Shown piece after piece: positions 1 to 6,060 of a stretch of DNA of 7,854 bases (position 1 is the first letter of the stretch; each line of letters begins with the position of its first letter). A program made the translations under genes and the position numbers. The notes beneath the pieces are model-generated. The model was given only the letters and a program-made list of their open reading frames with translations. It was not told the origin of the DNA and searched no databases. Source of the DNA: Thiobacillus sp. (GTDB lineage Bacteria; Pseudomonadota; Gammaproteobacteria; Burkholderiales; Thiobacillaceae); assembly GCA_003510325.1 (NCBI GenBank), contig DONB01000006.1, forward strand, positions 220 through 8,073. Reading direction: 5' to 3'.

Positions 1-662
1 TAGTCGCCCATGGTCTGCTCCCAGCGCGCGGCCAGCTGGGCGCGGCGGCGGTCGGCCAGATCGTCCAGGCTGAAGCGAGTGAGATCGGCACGGCTGACGC
101 GGTCGGCCAGCGGGATTTCGTCGGCACGGCCCCAGATGATGGTCTGCGCGCCGAAGGTCAGGCGGGTGTCGCCGTTGCGGTAGCGTACATAGGTATCGCC
201 GTAGTCGGCCAGCATCTCGTCGTGGTCGGCGCTGCCGCCGGCCTGCGTCATGCCGTCGAGGCGGGCGCCGGCGCGCAGTTCCCAGTTGCGGCTGGGCTGC
301 CACAGCACGTAGGCGCTGGCGCGCAGAGTGGAATAGCTGTCTGCCTCCGGTGCGTCGGGCAGGGCGCCGGCTTCCAGCAGAAAATCGTCGACGCCGGCCT
401 TGAGCGTGGGTCGGAAACCGCGCGCCACCGGCTTGCGGCTGCGTGCGCTGGGCGGCGGCAGGTCACCGGCGGTACTGGCTTGCGTTGCAGCCTCGGCCGG
501 CGCCGCAGATTCAAGCCCGCGCGGCTTGCGCGTGGTGGTGCGCGGCGGCGGCAGGTCGTCGGGCGCCTCCTGAGCGACCACGCGAGGCGGCGGCAACTCG
601 TCCGCGGCATGGGCGGGCAGAACGGCGAACAACAGGCTCAGGGTCAGCAACAGCTTATTCAT
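1..662 (-). CDS. Predicted outer-membrane beta-barrel protein with proline-rich N-terminal spacer (3' end outside window)
   Basis: The ATG at 662 opens a frame that stays open to the window edge (220 codons seen, C-terminus missing). Residues 1-19 are a signal peptide (MNKLLLTLSLLFAVLPAHA, likely cut before A20 or D21). Residues 21-80 are a low-complexity, Pro/Ala/Arg-rich stretch with three copies of a [DG][ED]LPPP motif (DELPPPR, DDLPPPR, GDLPPPS). From about residue 83 the sequence alternates polar and hydrophobic residues as in barrel strands, and contains GAQTIIWGRADEIPLADRVS (171-190), which resembles the WGKAD...LD segment of DUF1302-type outer-membrane proteins. Its ATG overlaps the stop of the LolA-like gene upstream (ATGA), so the two are probably translationally coupled. 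Such pairs often accompany an RND-family exporter, which might lie beyond the left edge. The outer-membrane location is well supported; the substrate is unknown and the family assignment is tentative. Confidence 0.75.
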   Translation of the reverse strand, partial: MNKLLLTLSLLFAVLPAHAADELPPPRVVAQEAPDDLPPPRTTTRKPRGLESAAPAEAATQASTAGDLPPPSARSRKPVARGFRPTLKAGVDDFLLEAGALPDAPEADSYSTLRASAYVLWQPSRNWELRAGARLDGMTQAGGSADHDEMLADYGDTYVRYRNGDTRLTFGAQTIIWGRADEIPLADRVSRADLTRFSLDDLADRRRAQLAARWEQTMGD

Positions 663-1468
663 GGGCGATACTCCGATTCCAGGCTTTCGTCGGCCAGGGC
701 TTGCGTGGTGAACAGTTTGGCGGGCAGCCGCTGGTCGTACAACGCGGCGTCGACGACCATGCGGGTTTCGTGCCCGCTTTCCAGGTCGATGACGCGGCTG
801 TCGGTCAGCGTCCAGTAGCCCTGGTTGCGCTTCTTGCCGCGCAGCAGCCAGCGCTTGCTGGGGGTGGCGGGGTCCTTCTCGAAATAGTCCACGCGCTGGG
901 CGATGGCGGTGGCGGGGTCGATCCAGCTGATGCGCCGGCTGTAGGCCGAATCCTTGGGGTCGATCGGCACGCTTTCGAGCACATCGCACGGTATGCCGTT
1001 TTCGGTTTGGCGGCCGAGCAGGCGGTGGCGGTCCTCGGACGGCTTGCGCTCCTGCAGGTCCTCGAAATACAGGTCGGAGCCGACGAAGCGGCCCCCCTTG
1101 CGGTCGCTGGAAATACGCCGCACGCGGTCGAGCGCGGGCAGATACAGCCACTGGTCGGTGTTGCCGTCGGCCTTGTCGATGCTGAGCAGGCCGGTGCCGG
1201 CGATGTCCTCCGGGTAGATGAAGCGGATCAGGTTGGCGGTTTCGCCGCCGGATTTGTCGAGGCGGTAGGTGACGATCTCGCGGATGCGCGGCGCGCGGCC
1301 CTTTTCGGTGAGCACCATGCGGCCCAGTGTGGTGAGGTCGCGCCCGTTGGGGCGGTCGTAGACCCGTTGCGCAAGGTCAGCGGCCTCGTCGGCGCGCGCG
1401 CCGGCTGCGCCGAGCAGCAGCGCAAGCAGCAGAAAGCGGGCGAAAAGCGGCAACGAGCTGAAGGGCAT
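659..1468 (-). CDS. LolA-like outer membrane lipoprotein-sorting family periplasmic protein
   Basis: This 269-aa protein has a signal peptide at residues 1-26 (hydrophobic FLLLALLLGAAG core, cleavage after ARA). The mature part carries the hallmarks of the LolA-like 'outer membrane lipoprotein-sorting protein' family (PF17131 type): IRFIYPEDIAGTGLLSID (81-98), DQWLYLPALDRVRRISSD (105-122) and GRFVGSDLYFEDL (126-138). Members are periplasmic half-barrels thought to carry lipids or lipoproteins, commonly beside RND/MMPL exporters; true LolA is a different subfamily, so the cargo is unknown. I chose the ATG at 1468 because the signal peptide starts there; an in-frame GTG at 1519 would add 17 residues that fit no signal sequence. 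The ribosome-binding site is weak (GGAAA). The stop overlaps the start of the downstream barrel gene by four bases. It diverges from hemN. Confidence 0.85.
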   Translation of the reverse strand: MPFSSLPLFARFLLLALLLGAAGARADEAADLAQRVYDRPNGRDLTTLGRMVLTEKGRAPRIREIVTYRLDKSGGETANLIRFIYPEDIAGTGLLSIDKADGNTDQWLYLPALDRVRRISSDRKGGRFVGSDLYFEDLQERKPSEDRHRLLGRQTENGIPCDVLESVPIDPKDSAYSRRISWIDPATAIAQRVDYFEKDPATPSKRWLLRGKKRNQGYWTLTDSRVIDLESGHETRMVVDAALYDQRLPAKLFTTQALADESLESEYRP

Positions 1469-1557
1469 GAGGTTTCCGGCCAACGGACCAGCCGGAACTT
1501 TACCGCAAAAACCGGCCACGACCCCAGCCGCGGCGGGCTGGATTTCAGGCCCGAGGT

Positions 1558-1590
1558 GTGATAAAAAGATAAAAATATCGAATTAAGGGT
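1558..1590. promoter_or_regulatory. AT-rich island in the 128-bp divergent gap between the LolA-like gene and hemN
   Basis: The gap 1469-1596 is GC-rich except for about 30 bases just before hemN. These contain a perfect tandem 8-mer, GATAAAAA (1560-1567 and 1568-1575), followed by TATC. This is the obvious place for the -10 region of hemN and possibly of the divergent gene, but no convincing -35/-10 pair stands out on either strand. The hemN ribosome-binding site AAGGG (1585-1589) lies at its end, 7 bases before the ATG. I found no FNR/ANR box (TTGAT-N4-ATCAA), although hemN genes often carry one. Confidence 0.4.
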
Positions 1591-1596
1591 ACCGAG

Positions 1597-2967
1597 ATGG
1601 TGTCGACGACTCTGGAACTGCTGCAGAAATACAGCGTGCCCGGTCCGCGTTATACGTCGTACCCGACCGCGCCGTATTTCCACACCGGCTTCGGCGCGGC
1701 CGAATGGACCGAGGCGCTGGCCGCGCCGGCGGCAGATCGCGGGCTGTCGCTGTATGCCCACATCCCGTTCTGCGACTCGCTCTGCTACTACTGCGGCTGC
1801 AACATGGTGGCGACGCGCGACTACAGCAAGACCGAACCCTATCTCGCCGCGCTCGACCAGGAAATGGCGCACGCCGCGGCAGTCGTCGACCGCGCGCGCG
1901 TGGTGCGCCAGCTGCACTGGGGCGGCGGCACCCCCACCTATCTCAATCCCGACGACATCCGCCGCCTGATGGACAGGATGCGCAGGCATTTCACCCTGGC
2001 CCCCGACGCTGAAATCAGCTGCGAAGTCGATCCGCGCGAACTGACGTACGAGCATCTGGCGGCGTTGCGCGAATCCGGCTTCAACCGCCTCTCGTTCGGC
2101 GTGCAGGACATGGATCCGGACGTGCAGCAGGCCGTCAACCGCATCCAGTCGGAGTTCCTCATCCGGCAGGTGCTCGACTGGTCGCGCGAGCTGGGTTTTT
2201 CCAGCATCAACCTGGACCTGATCGTGGGGCTGCCGAAGCAGACGGTCGACAGCTTCCGCCGCACCCTGGAGCGGGTGTCGGTATGGGCGCCCGATCGGCT
2301 GGCGGTGTTTGCCTATGCCCACGTGCCGTGGATGAAGAAGCACCAGAAACTGATCAACGAGGCCGACCTGCCGGATTCGGCGACGCGCCTGGCCCTGCAG
2401 CAGGCGGTGAACGAGATGCTGGGCGCGGCGGGCTACGTCAACATCGGGCTCGACCACTTTGCCCGCCCCGACGATGAACTGGTGCGCGCGCAGCAGAACA
2501 AGACACTGTGGCGCAACTTCCAGGGCTACACCACGCACAAGGACTGCGACATCCTCGCCTTCGGCGCGTCCAGCATCAGTCAGACCGCCGACGTCTACAT
2601 GCAGAACGAAAAGAGCCTCAAGCGCTATCAGGAGCGCGTTGCCGCCACCGGCCTCGCCGTCGAGCGCGGCTTGAAGCTTGCGCGCGACGACCGGGTCCGC
2701 CGCGATGCGATCACCCGCGTGATGTGCGACCTCGAACTCGACTTCGCGGCCTTCGGCCGCGAATGGGACATCGTCTTCAGCGACTATTTCGCCGACGCGC
2801 TGGCCGATCTGCGGCCGCTCGCCGCGGACGGGCTGGTGGAGATCGCGGCAGACCGTGTCAGCGTCACCCCTAGCGGTCGCCTGTTCCTGCGCAACATCGG
2901 CATGTGCTTCGACCGCTACCTGCGGGACGCCGCCAGCGAGCAGCCGCGCTATTCCCGCACCGCCTGA
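1597..2967 (+). CDS. hemN: Oxygen-independent coproporphyrinogen III oxidase (dehydrogenase), radical SAM
   Basis: HemN converts coproporphyrinogen III to protoporphyrinogen IX by two oxidative decarboxylations without O2, using S-adenosylmethionine and a [4Fe-4S] cluster in the cytoplasm; it replaces HemF under low oxygen. The 456-aa length matches E. coli HemN (457). Diagnostic features seen: YSVPGPRYTSYPTA (12-25); the cluster motif C59-x3-C63-x2-C66 followed by G-C68, inside HIPFCDSLCYYCGC; the SAM-binding GGGTP (109-113); LSFGVQD in the barrel; NFQGYTTHKDCDILAFG; and a C-terminal HemN_C domain (ITRVMCDLELDFAAFG, then FLRNIGMCFDRYL). The start is supported by AAGGG 7 bases upstream. It stands alone on the plus strand, close to the cbb3 oxidase genes, whose product needs several hemes. 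This is genuine HemN rather than a HemW-type homologue, given the CxC after the cluster motif and the conserved N-terminus. Confidence 0.97.
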   Translation: MVSTTLELLQKYSVPGPRYTSYPTAPYFHTGFGAAEWTEALAAPAADRGLSLYAHIPFCDSLCYYCGCNMVATRDYSKTEPYLAALDQEMAHAAAVVDRARVVRQLHWGGGTPTYLNPDDIRRLMDRMRRHFTLAPDAEISCEVDPRELTYEHLAALRESGFNRLSFGVQDMDPDVQQAVNRIQSEFLIRQVLDWSRELGFSSINLDLIVGLPKQTVDSFRRTLERVSVWAPDRLAVFAYAHVPWMKKHQKLINEADLPDSATRLALQQAVNEMLGAAGYVNIGLDHFARPDDELVRAQQNKTLWRNFQGYTTHKDCDILAFGASSISQTADVYMQNEKSLKRYQERVAATGLAVERGLKLARDDRVRRDAITRVMCDLELDFAAFGREWDIVFSDYFADALADLRPLAADGLVEIAADRVSVTPSGRLFLRNIGMCFDRYLRDAASEQPRYSRTA

Positions 2968-3038
2968 GCGGGGAGACAGCCAGCCTGTAGCGCCAGTGGG
3001 CCTCTGGGTTCGATGCGCTCCTTGATTGATCACAGCCA

Positions 3039-3068
3039 TTGACAAAACGGCCGCGACTTCGCGATAGT
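3039..3068 (+). promoter_or_regulatory. Predicted sigma70-type promoter of the diguanylate cyclase gene
   Basis: A perfect -35 hexamer TTGACA (3039-3044) is followed after 18 bases by GATAGT (3063-3068), a 4-of-6 match to TATAAT. Transcription would start near 3075, giving a leader of about 60 nt before the cyclase ATG at 3136. It lies in the 168-bp gap 2968-3135 after hemN, in which I see no convincing terminator. Confidence 0.5.
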
Positions 3069-3098
3069 CAACTCATAACAAGCGGAGAACAGCGGAAG

Positions 3099-3149
3099 AT
3101 GCAGACTGGCAGGGTCGATCCCGCGATCGGTACGCATGTCGCGGAATGA
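3099..3149 (+). other. Possible 16-codon leader reading frame overlapping the diguanylate cyclase start
   Basis: An ATG at 3099 opens a short frame (MQTGRVDPAIGTHVAE, stop TGA at 3147-3149). It has a better Shine-Dalgarno sequence (GGAGA at 3084-3088, 10 bases upstream) than the cyclase ATG at 3136, which has only an AGGG about 21 bases away. The leader stop lies 11 bases past the cyclase ATG in another frame, a layout compatible with translational coupling by termination and re-initiation. The peptide resembles nothing I know. It may be chance, so I mark it as a hypothesis and not as a gene. Confidence 0.25.
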
Positions 3150-5058
3150 GCGGGCTCGCCTCGGCGTGAGCCTGTTGCGGCATCGCCTGCTGCTTCCGTT
3201 CACCACCGGGCTCGGCTACTACCTGGGCGCCGTGCTCGGCGTGGCGGCGTCGTCCATGTCCGAAGGCATCGCCATTTTCTGGCCGCCGAACGGCATCCTG
3301 CTGGCCGCCCTGCTGCTGGTGCCCCGGCGCGACTGGCCACTGCATCTGGCGATGGCTGTCCTGGCGGAAATCGCCGCCGACCTGCCCACCTTCACCCTCG
3401 CGCAGGCGCTGGGCTTTGCCGCAGTCAACCTGTTCGAATGCCTGCTCGCCGCCTGGCTGCTGCAGCGCGTCGCCCGCCCGTTTGCACTCGACCGGCTGCG
3501 CCATGTCGCCGCATTCGGGCTGATCCTGATTTTCGCCAGCGGGCTGGCGGCCCTGCTGGGCGCAGCGATCTATTCGCTGAGCATCCCGACTACCACCCCA
3601 TACTGGGACTTCTGGGTGATCTGGTGGCTGGGCGACGGCCTGGGCGTGCTGCTGGTGACGCCGCTCCTGCTGAGCTGGCTGCAGGGACCGCACCAGCCTG
3701 CCGTGCGTCGCCCTCTGGAAGCCGTGGCGCTGTTTGTGGTGACCCTGCTGCTGACGGTCTGGATTTTTTCGTCGGTCGTCCATGTGACCGACGACTTTCC
3801 CAGGAGAGCCTTCCTGCTGATGCCGCTGCCCTTTTGGGCCGCGGCCCGCTTCGGGGTGCGGGGGGCGGCGGGCATCGGGTTGCTGATCGCGGCCATCGCC
3901 ATCACGGCCAGCCTGCAGGGTCTGGGGCCCCTGATCGCCGCCACGCCTGCAGACACGGCCCTGCTGCTGCAGGAATATCTGGCCGTGCTGGTCTTTCCCT
4001 CGCTCGCGCTGGCTGCGCTGCTGCAGGAGTTGCGCGATCGCAATGAACGCCTACGGATACGCGAACGGGCCATCGAGGCGATCAACGATGGCGTGGTGAT
4101 CATGGACGCACGGTCACCGGACAGTCCTGTCGTGTATGCCAACCCGGCCTTCGGGGCGATGAAGGGCCAGCGGGCAGTCGAACTGCTTGGGCGTTTGCTG
4201 CTTGAAGGCGAGGGGCGTGGTGATGCGGGACACGCTGCCGTGCGCAATGCGCTGCGCCAGGGGCTGCCCGCCCGCACCCTGCTGCATGACGTCCACGCGG
4301 ACGGCACGGAGTCCTGGAACGAGCTGCGCATCGCAGCGGTGCGCGACACGCGTGGACAGATTACCCACTATGTCGCAATCCGGCACGACTTGACCGAAAT
4401 GAAGCGCAGCGAAGCGGAACTGCGCGCTGCGCACGACGAGCTCGACCGCCTGAACCGCGAACTCGAAGCGCGCGTGGAAGCGCGCACCCAGGAATTGCAG
4501 TGGGCCAACCAGCGTCTGGAGGAACTGGCTTCGATCGATCCGCTGACCGGCGCCAGCAACCGGCGCCATTTTCTGGAACAAGCCAGGATCGAGATCAGCC
4601 GCGCCAAGCGTCAAGGATTTCCGCTGTCGGTGATCATGCTGGATATCGACTTCTTCAAATCGGTCAACGACCGCTTTGGCCACGAAGCCGGGGACAGGGT
4701 GCTGGTGGCACTTGCGGCTTCCATCCATGGCACGCTGCGCGGCGCAGACATTTTTGCCCGTCTGGGGGGCGAGGAGTTCATCCTGATGCTGCCGGGCCAG
4801 GATCTGACCGATGCTGTCCGGATGGCCGAACGCCTGAGGCTGCTGATAGCCGGTATGGCGGTGGCAGGCTGTCCGGTCACCGTCAGCGCCGGTGTGGCAG
4901 GCCTGGAAAACGAAACGGACGAAATCGATGCCCTGTTGCGACGCGCAGACCGGGGACTGTATCTGGCCAAGAACCAGGGTCGAAATCGGGTCTGCGTATG
5001 GCAGGCGATGGCGCAGGACGGTCCGGCTTCCGATGATGCGTCAGCCGGGGTCGCCTGA
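3136..5058 (+). CDS. Membrane diguanylate cyclase, MASE1-PAS-GGDEF
   Basis: This 640-aa inner-membrane protein is predicted to make cyclic di-GMP from two GTP. Residues about 15-300 form a multi-helix MASE1 sensor domain (FWPPNGILLAALLL at 48-61 is typical; the ligand of MASE1 is not established). A PAS/PAC domain follows at about 308-430 (INDGVVIMD, YANPAF, HYVAIRHDLTEMK), then a charged coiled-coil linker to about 463 and the GGDEF domain (about 466-625). The active-site GGEEF is at 544-548, metal-binding D503 lies in LDIDFFKSVND, and N511 and D520 match guanine-binding positions. The inhibitory I-site RxxD (R535-G-A-D538) sits five residues before GGEEF, so product feedback inhibition is expected. 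No EAL domain is present. The PAS has no heme- or flavin-specific motif I can name. ATG 3136 is the only ATG before conserved sequence, but its ribosome-binding site is poor. Its stop is 3 bp from that of the convergent cco-end gene. Confidence 0.95.
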   Translation: MSRNERARLGVSLLRHRLLLPFTTGLGYYLGAVLGVAASSMSEGIAIFWPPNGILLAALLLVPRRDWPLHLAMAVLAEIAADLPTFTLAQALGFAAVNLFECLLAAWLLQRVARPFALDRLRHVAAFGLILIFASGLAALLGAAIYSLSIPTTTPYWDFWVIWWLGDGLGVLLVTPLLLSWLQGPHQPAVRRPLEAVALFVVTLLLTVWIFSSVVHVTDDFPRRAFLLMPLPFWAAARFGVRGAAGIGLLIAAIAITASLQGLGPLIAATPADTALLLQEYLAVLVFPSLALAALLQELRDRNERLRIRERAIEAINDGVVIMDARSPDSPVVYANPAFGAMKGQRAVELLGRLLLEGEGRGDAGHAAVRNALRQGLPARTLLHDVHADGTESWNELRIAAVRDTRGQITHYVAIRHDLTEMKRSEAELRAAHDELDRLNRELEARVEARTQELQWANQRLEELASIDPLTGASNRRHFLEQARIEISRAKRQGFPLSVIMLDIDFFKSVNDRFGHEAGDRVLVALAASIHGTLRGADIFARLGGEEFILMLPGQDLTDAVRMAERLRLLIAGMAVAGCPVTVSAGVAGLENETDEIDALLRRADRGLYLAKNQGRNRVCVWQAMAQDGPASDDASAGVA

Positions 5059-5061
5059 GCC

Positions 5062-5361
5062 TCAGCAGCAGTCGCTGCCGTCCGCGCGCTTGGGGCAGCC
5101 ATCGGGCCGGCTGTGCGGCGGCAGCGGACACCGGTTGATTTCGTCTGCGCCGCGCTGGAAGTAGCAGGTCAGCATGCTGGACGTGATGCCCAGCAGCCAG
5201 AACACGAAGAATCCCACGGTGTAGGCAGCGATACGATGTTCGATCAACGGCTCCCCGCGATAGAGGATTTCCAGCGGGTCGAACAGGGTGGTGAAGATGA
5301 TGTCGGCCGCCCCGGCAACGAGGAAGGACGGCCACAGAATATGGATCAGGCGCTGCATCAT
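5062..5361 (-). CDS. Small two-helix membrane protein with cysteine-rich tail, last gene of the cco operon
   Basis: This 99-aa protein is not one I can name. Two hydrophobic segments are clear: about 8-30 (ILWPSFLVAGAADIIFTTLF) and about 45-67 (AAYTVGFFVFWLLGITSSML). They are joined by a short polar loop (YRGEPLIEHR). Charge distribution suggests both ends are cytoplasmic. The tail from residue 68 holds four cysteines, C78, C89, C98 and C99 (RCP...GCP...DCC), plus C66 at the end of helix 2; this could bind metal or form disulfides. The start at 5361 has a strong Shine-Dalgarno (GGAGG, 8 bases upstream); a second ATG follows directly at 5358. It lies 26 bp after the DUF3149 gene and so is probably co-transcribed with ccoG and ccoH. 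A role in cbb3 oxidase assembly or metal handling is only an inference from position and cysteines. Confidence 0.85.
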   Translation of the reverse strand: MMQRLIHILWPSFLVAGAADIIFTTLFDPLEILYRGEPLIEHRIAAYTVGFFVFWLLGITSSMLTCYFQRGADEINRCPLPPHSRPDGCPKRADGSDCC

Positions 5362-5387
5362 GGCGTGCTCCTCCGCTGCTCTAGGGA

Positions 5388-5522
5388 TCAGTCTTCCGGG
5401 TTGTTCATCTTGCGCTTGAACCAGGCCGACAGGAAAAATCCCATGCCGATGATGAAGAGGATGGTGAACAGGCTCAGCAGGCCAAGCGGGCTGGTGAACA
5501 ACAGATCGAGTACGACGTCCAT
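5388..5522 (-). CDS. DUF3149-type single-helix membrane peptide (44 aa)
   Basis: A 44-codon frame starts at ATG 5522 and ends at TGA 5388. The peptide starts MDVVLDLLFTSPLGLLSL, runs through one transmembrane helix (about 13-34) and ends in a charged tail (WFKRKMNNPED). Size, the LLFTSPLGLLSL start and the position next to ccoH match the DUF3149 family of proteobacterial mini-proteins, whose function is not known to me. It has a good ribosome-binding site (AGGGAG, 7 bases upstream, within the end of ccoH) and begins one base after the ccoH stop, so it is almost certainly translated with the cco genes. By analogy with other tiny oxidase-associated helices such as CcoQ, CcoS or CydX it might stabilise the oxidase or its assembly complex; this is inference. 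Confidence 0.85.
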   Translation of the reverse strand: MDVVLDLLFTSPLGLLSLFTILFIIGMGFFLSAWFKRKMNNPED

Positions 5523-5523
5523 T

Positions 5524-6060
5524 TCAGTCTCCCTGTAATTGAACGGTGGATTCAGTGTCCGTCGTCAGCATGACGGGCTCGCTGAATGGGGTATACAGCA
5601 CGCCGGACAGCCGCCAGGTGGAGGCGGTGTCGGCCAGCTGGGTATGCCATTTGCCTGCCGGCAGGGCAGGCAGCGGCGCGCGGTAGTGTCCGTCGCCGAC
5701 GTGATCGAGCACGAGCGTCTGGTCCATGCCCTGGCGGGTCGGGTGGGCCAGCGTGAGCGCCAGATGTTCGGGATAGACCTGGAGGCGTCCGCCCAGGGTC
5801 AGCGTCAGGGCGCTGCCTTCGTTCTTCAGGGTGGCGGTCAGTGCCAGCGAACGTGCGGCGTCGTCGCGCGCCAGTGTCTGGTTGATGGCAAGCCCCGCCT
5901 TGTAATAATCGCCGACCACCAGGCCATCGGCGCTGGTCGCCGCGATCCACACGGTGGCGAGCCCGGCGATGACCGCCGTGGCCGGCAGGCTGATGAGAAA
6001 CCATGGCCAGGGTTCGCGATACCAGGGTCTGGAATGCAGGGGGCTGTTCGTCATGCTCAT
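5524..6060 (-). CDS. ccoH: cbb3-type oxidase assembly protein CcoH / FixH family
   Basis: CcoH (FixH) is a single-span membrane protein that associates with the cbb3 cytochrome oxidase and its assembly intermediates. Read from ATG 6060 it has 178 residues: a short cytoplasmic N-terminus with RPWYREPWPW (11-20), a transmembrane helix at about 19-41, the family signature DGLVVGDYYKAGLAIN (45-60), and a periplasmic beta-rich domain to the end. Size and motifs are typical. The ATG at 6060 overlaps the ccoG stop (TGATG), indicating coupling. Alternatives are a GTG at 6063 (GTGA overlap, one residue longer) and an ATG at 6054, which has a GGTGA ribosome-binding sequence just upstream; the choice changes only one to three residues. 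It is followed after one base by the DUF3149 peptide. Confidence 0.93.
   Translation of the reverse strand: MSMTNSPLHSRPWYREPWPWFLISLPATAVIAGLATVWIAATSADGLVVGDYYKAGLAINQTLARDDAARSLALTATLKNEGSALTLTLGGRLQVYPEHLALTLAHPTRQGMDQTLVLDHVGDGHYRAPLPALPAGKWHTQLADTASTWRLSGVLYTPFSEPVMLTTDTESTVQLQGD

Noticed and set aside
443..1561. 372-codon plus-strand frame over the envelope genes
   Set aside because: It lies antisense to the barrel and LolA-like genes, which have signal peptides and family motifs; its own translation is low-complexity Arg/Ala/Val sequence.
2968..3020. Terminator after hemN
   Set aside because: Only a 4-bp CCAG/CTGG stem without a T-run is visible, which is not enough to call.
3022..3035. 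FNR- or CRP-like box (TTGATTGATCACAG) upstream of the cyclase promoter
   Set aside because: Only one half-site fits: FNR needs ATCAA in the right half and CRP needs TGTGA in the left half. The similarity is too weak to call.
1228..3045. 605-codon open frame on the minus strand opposite hemN
   Set aside because: It is antisense to a fully convincing hemN and out of frame over the LolA-like gene; its translation is Arg/Gln/His/Val-rich without any domain. This is a shadow typical of high-GC codon use.
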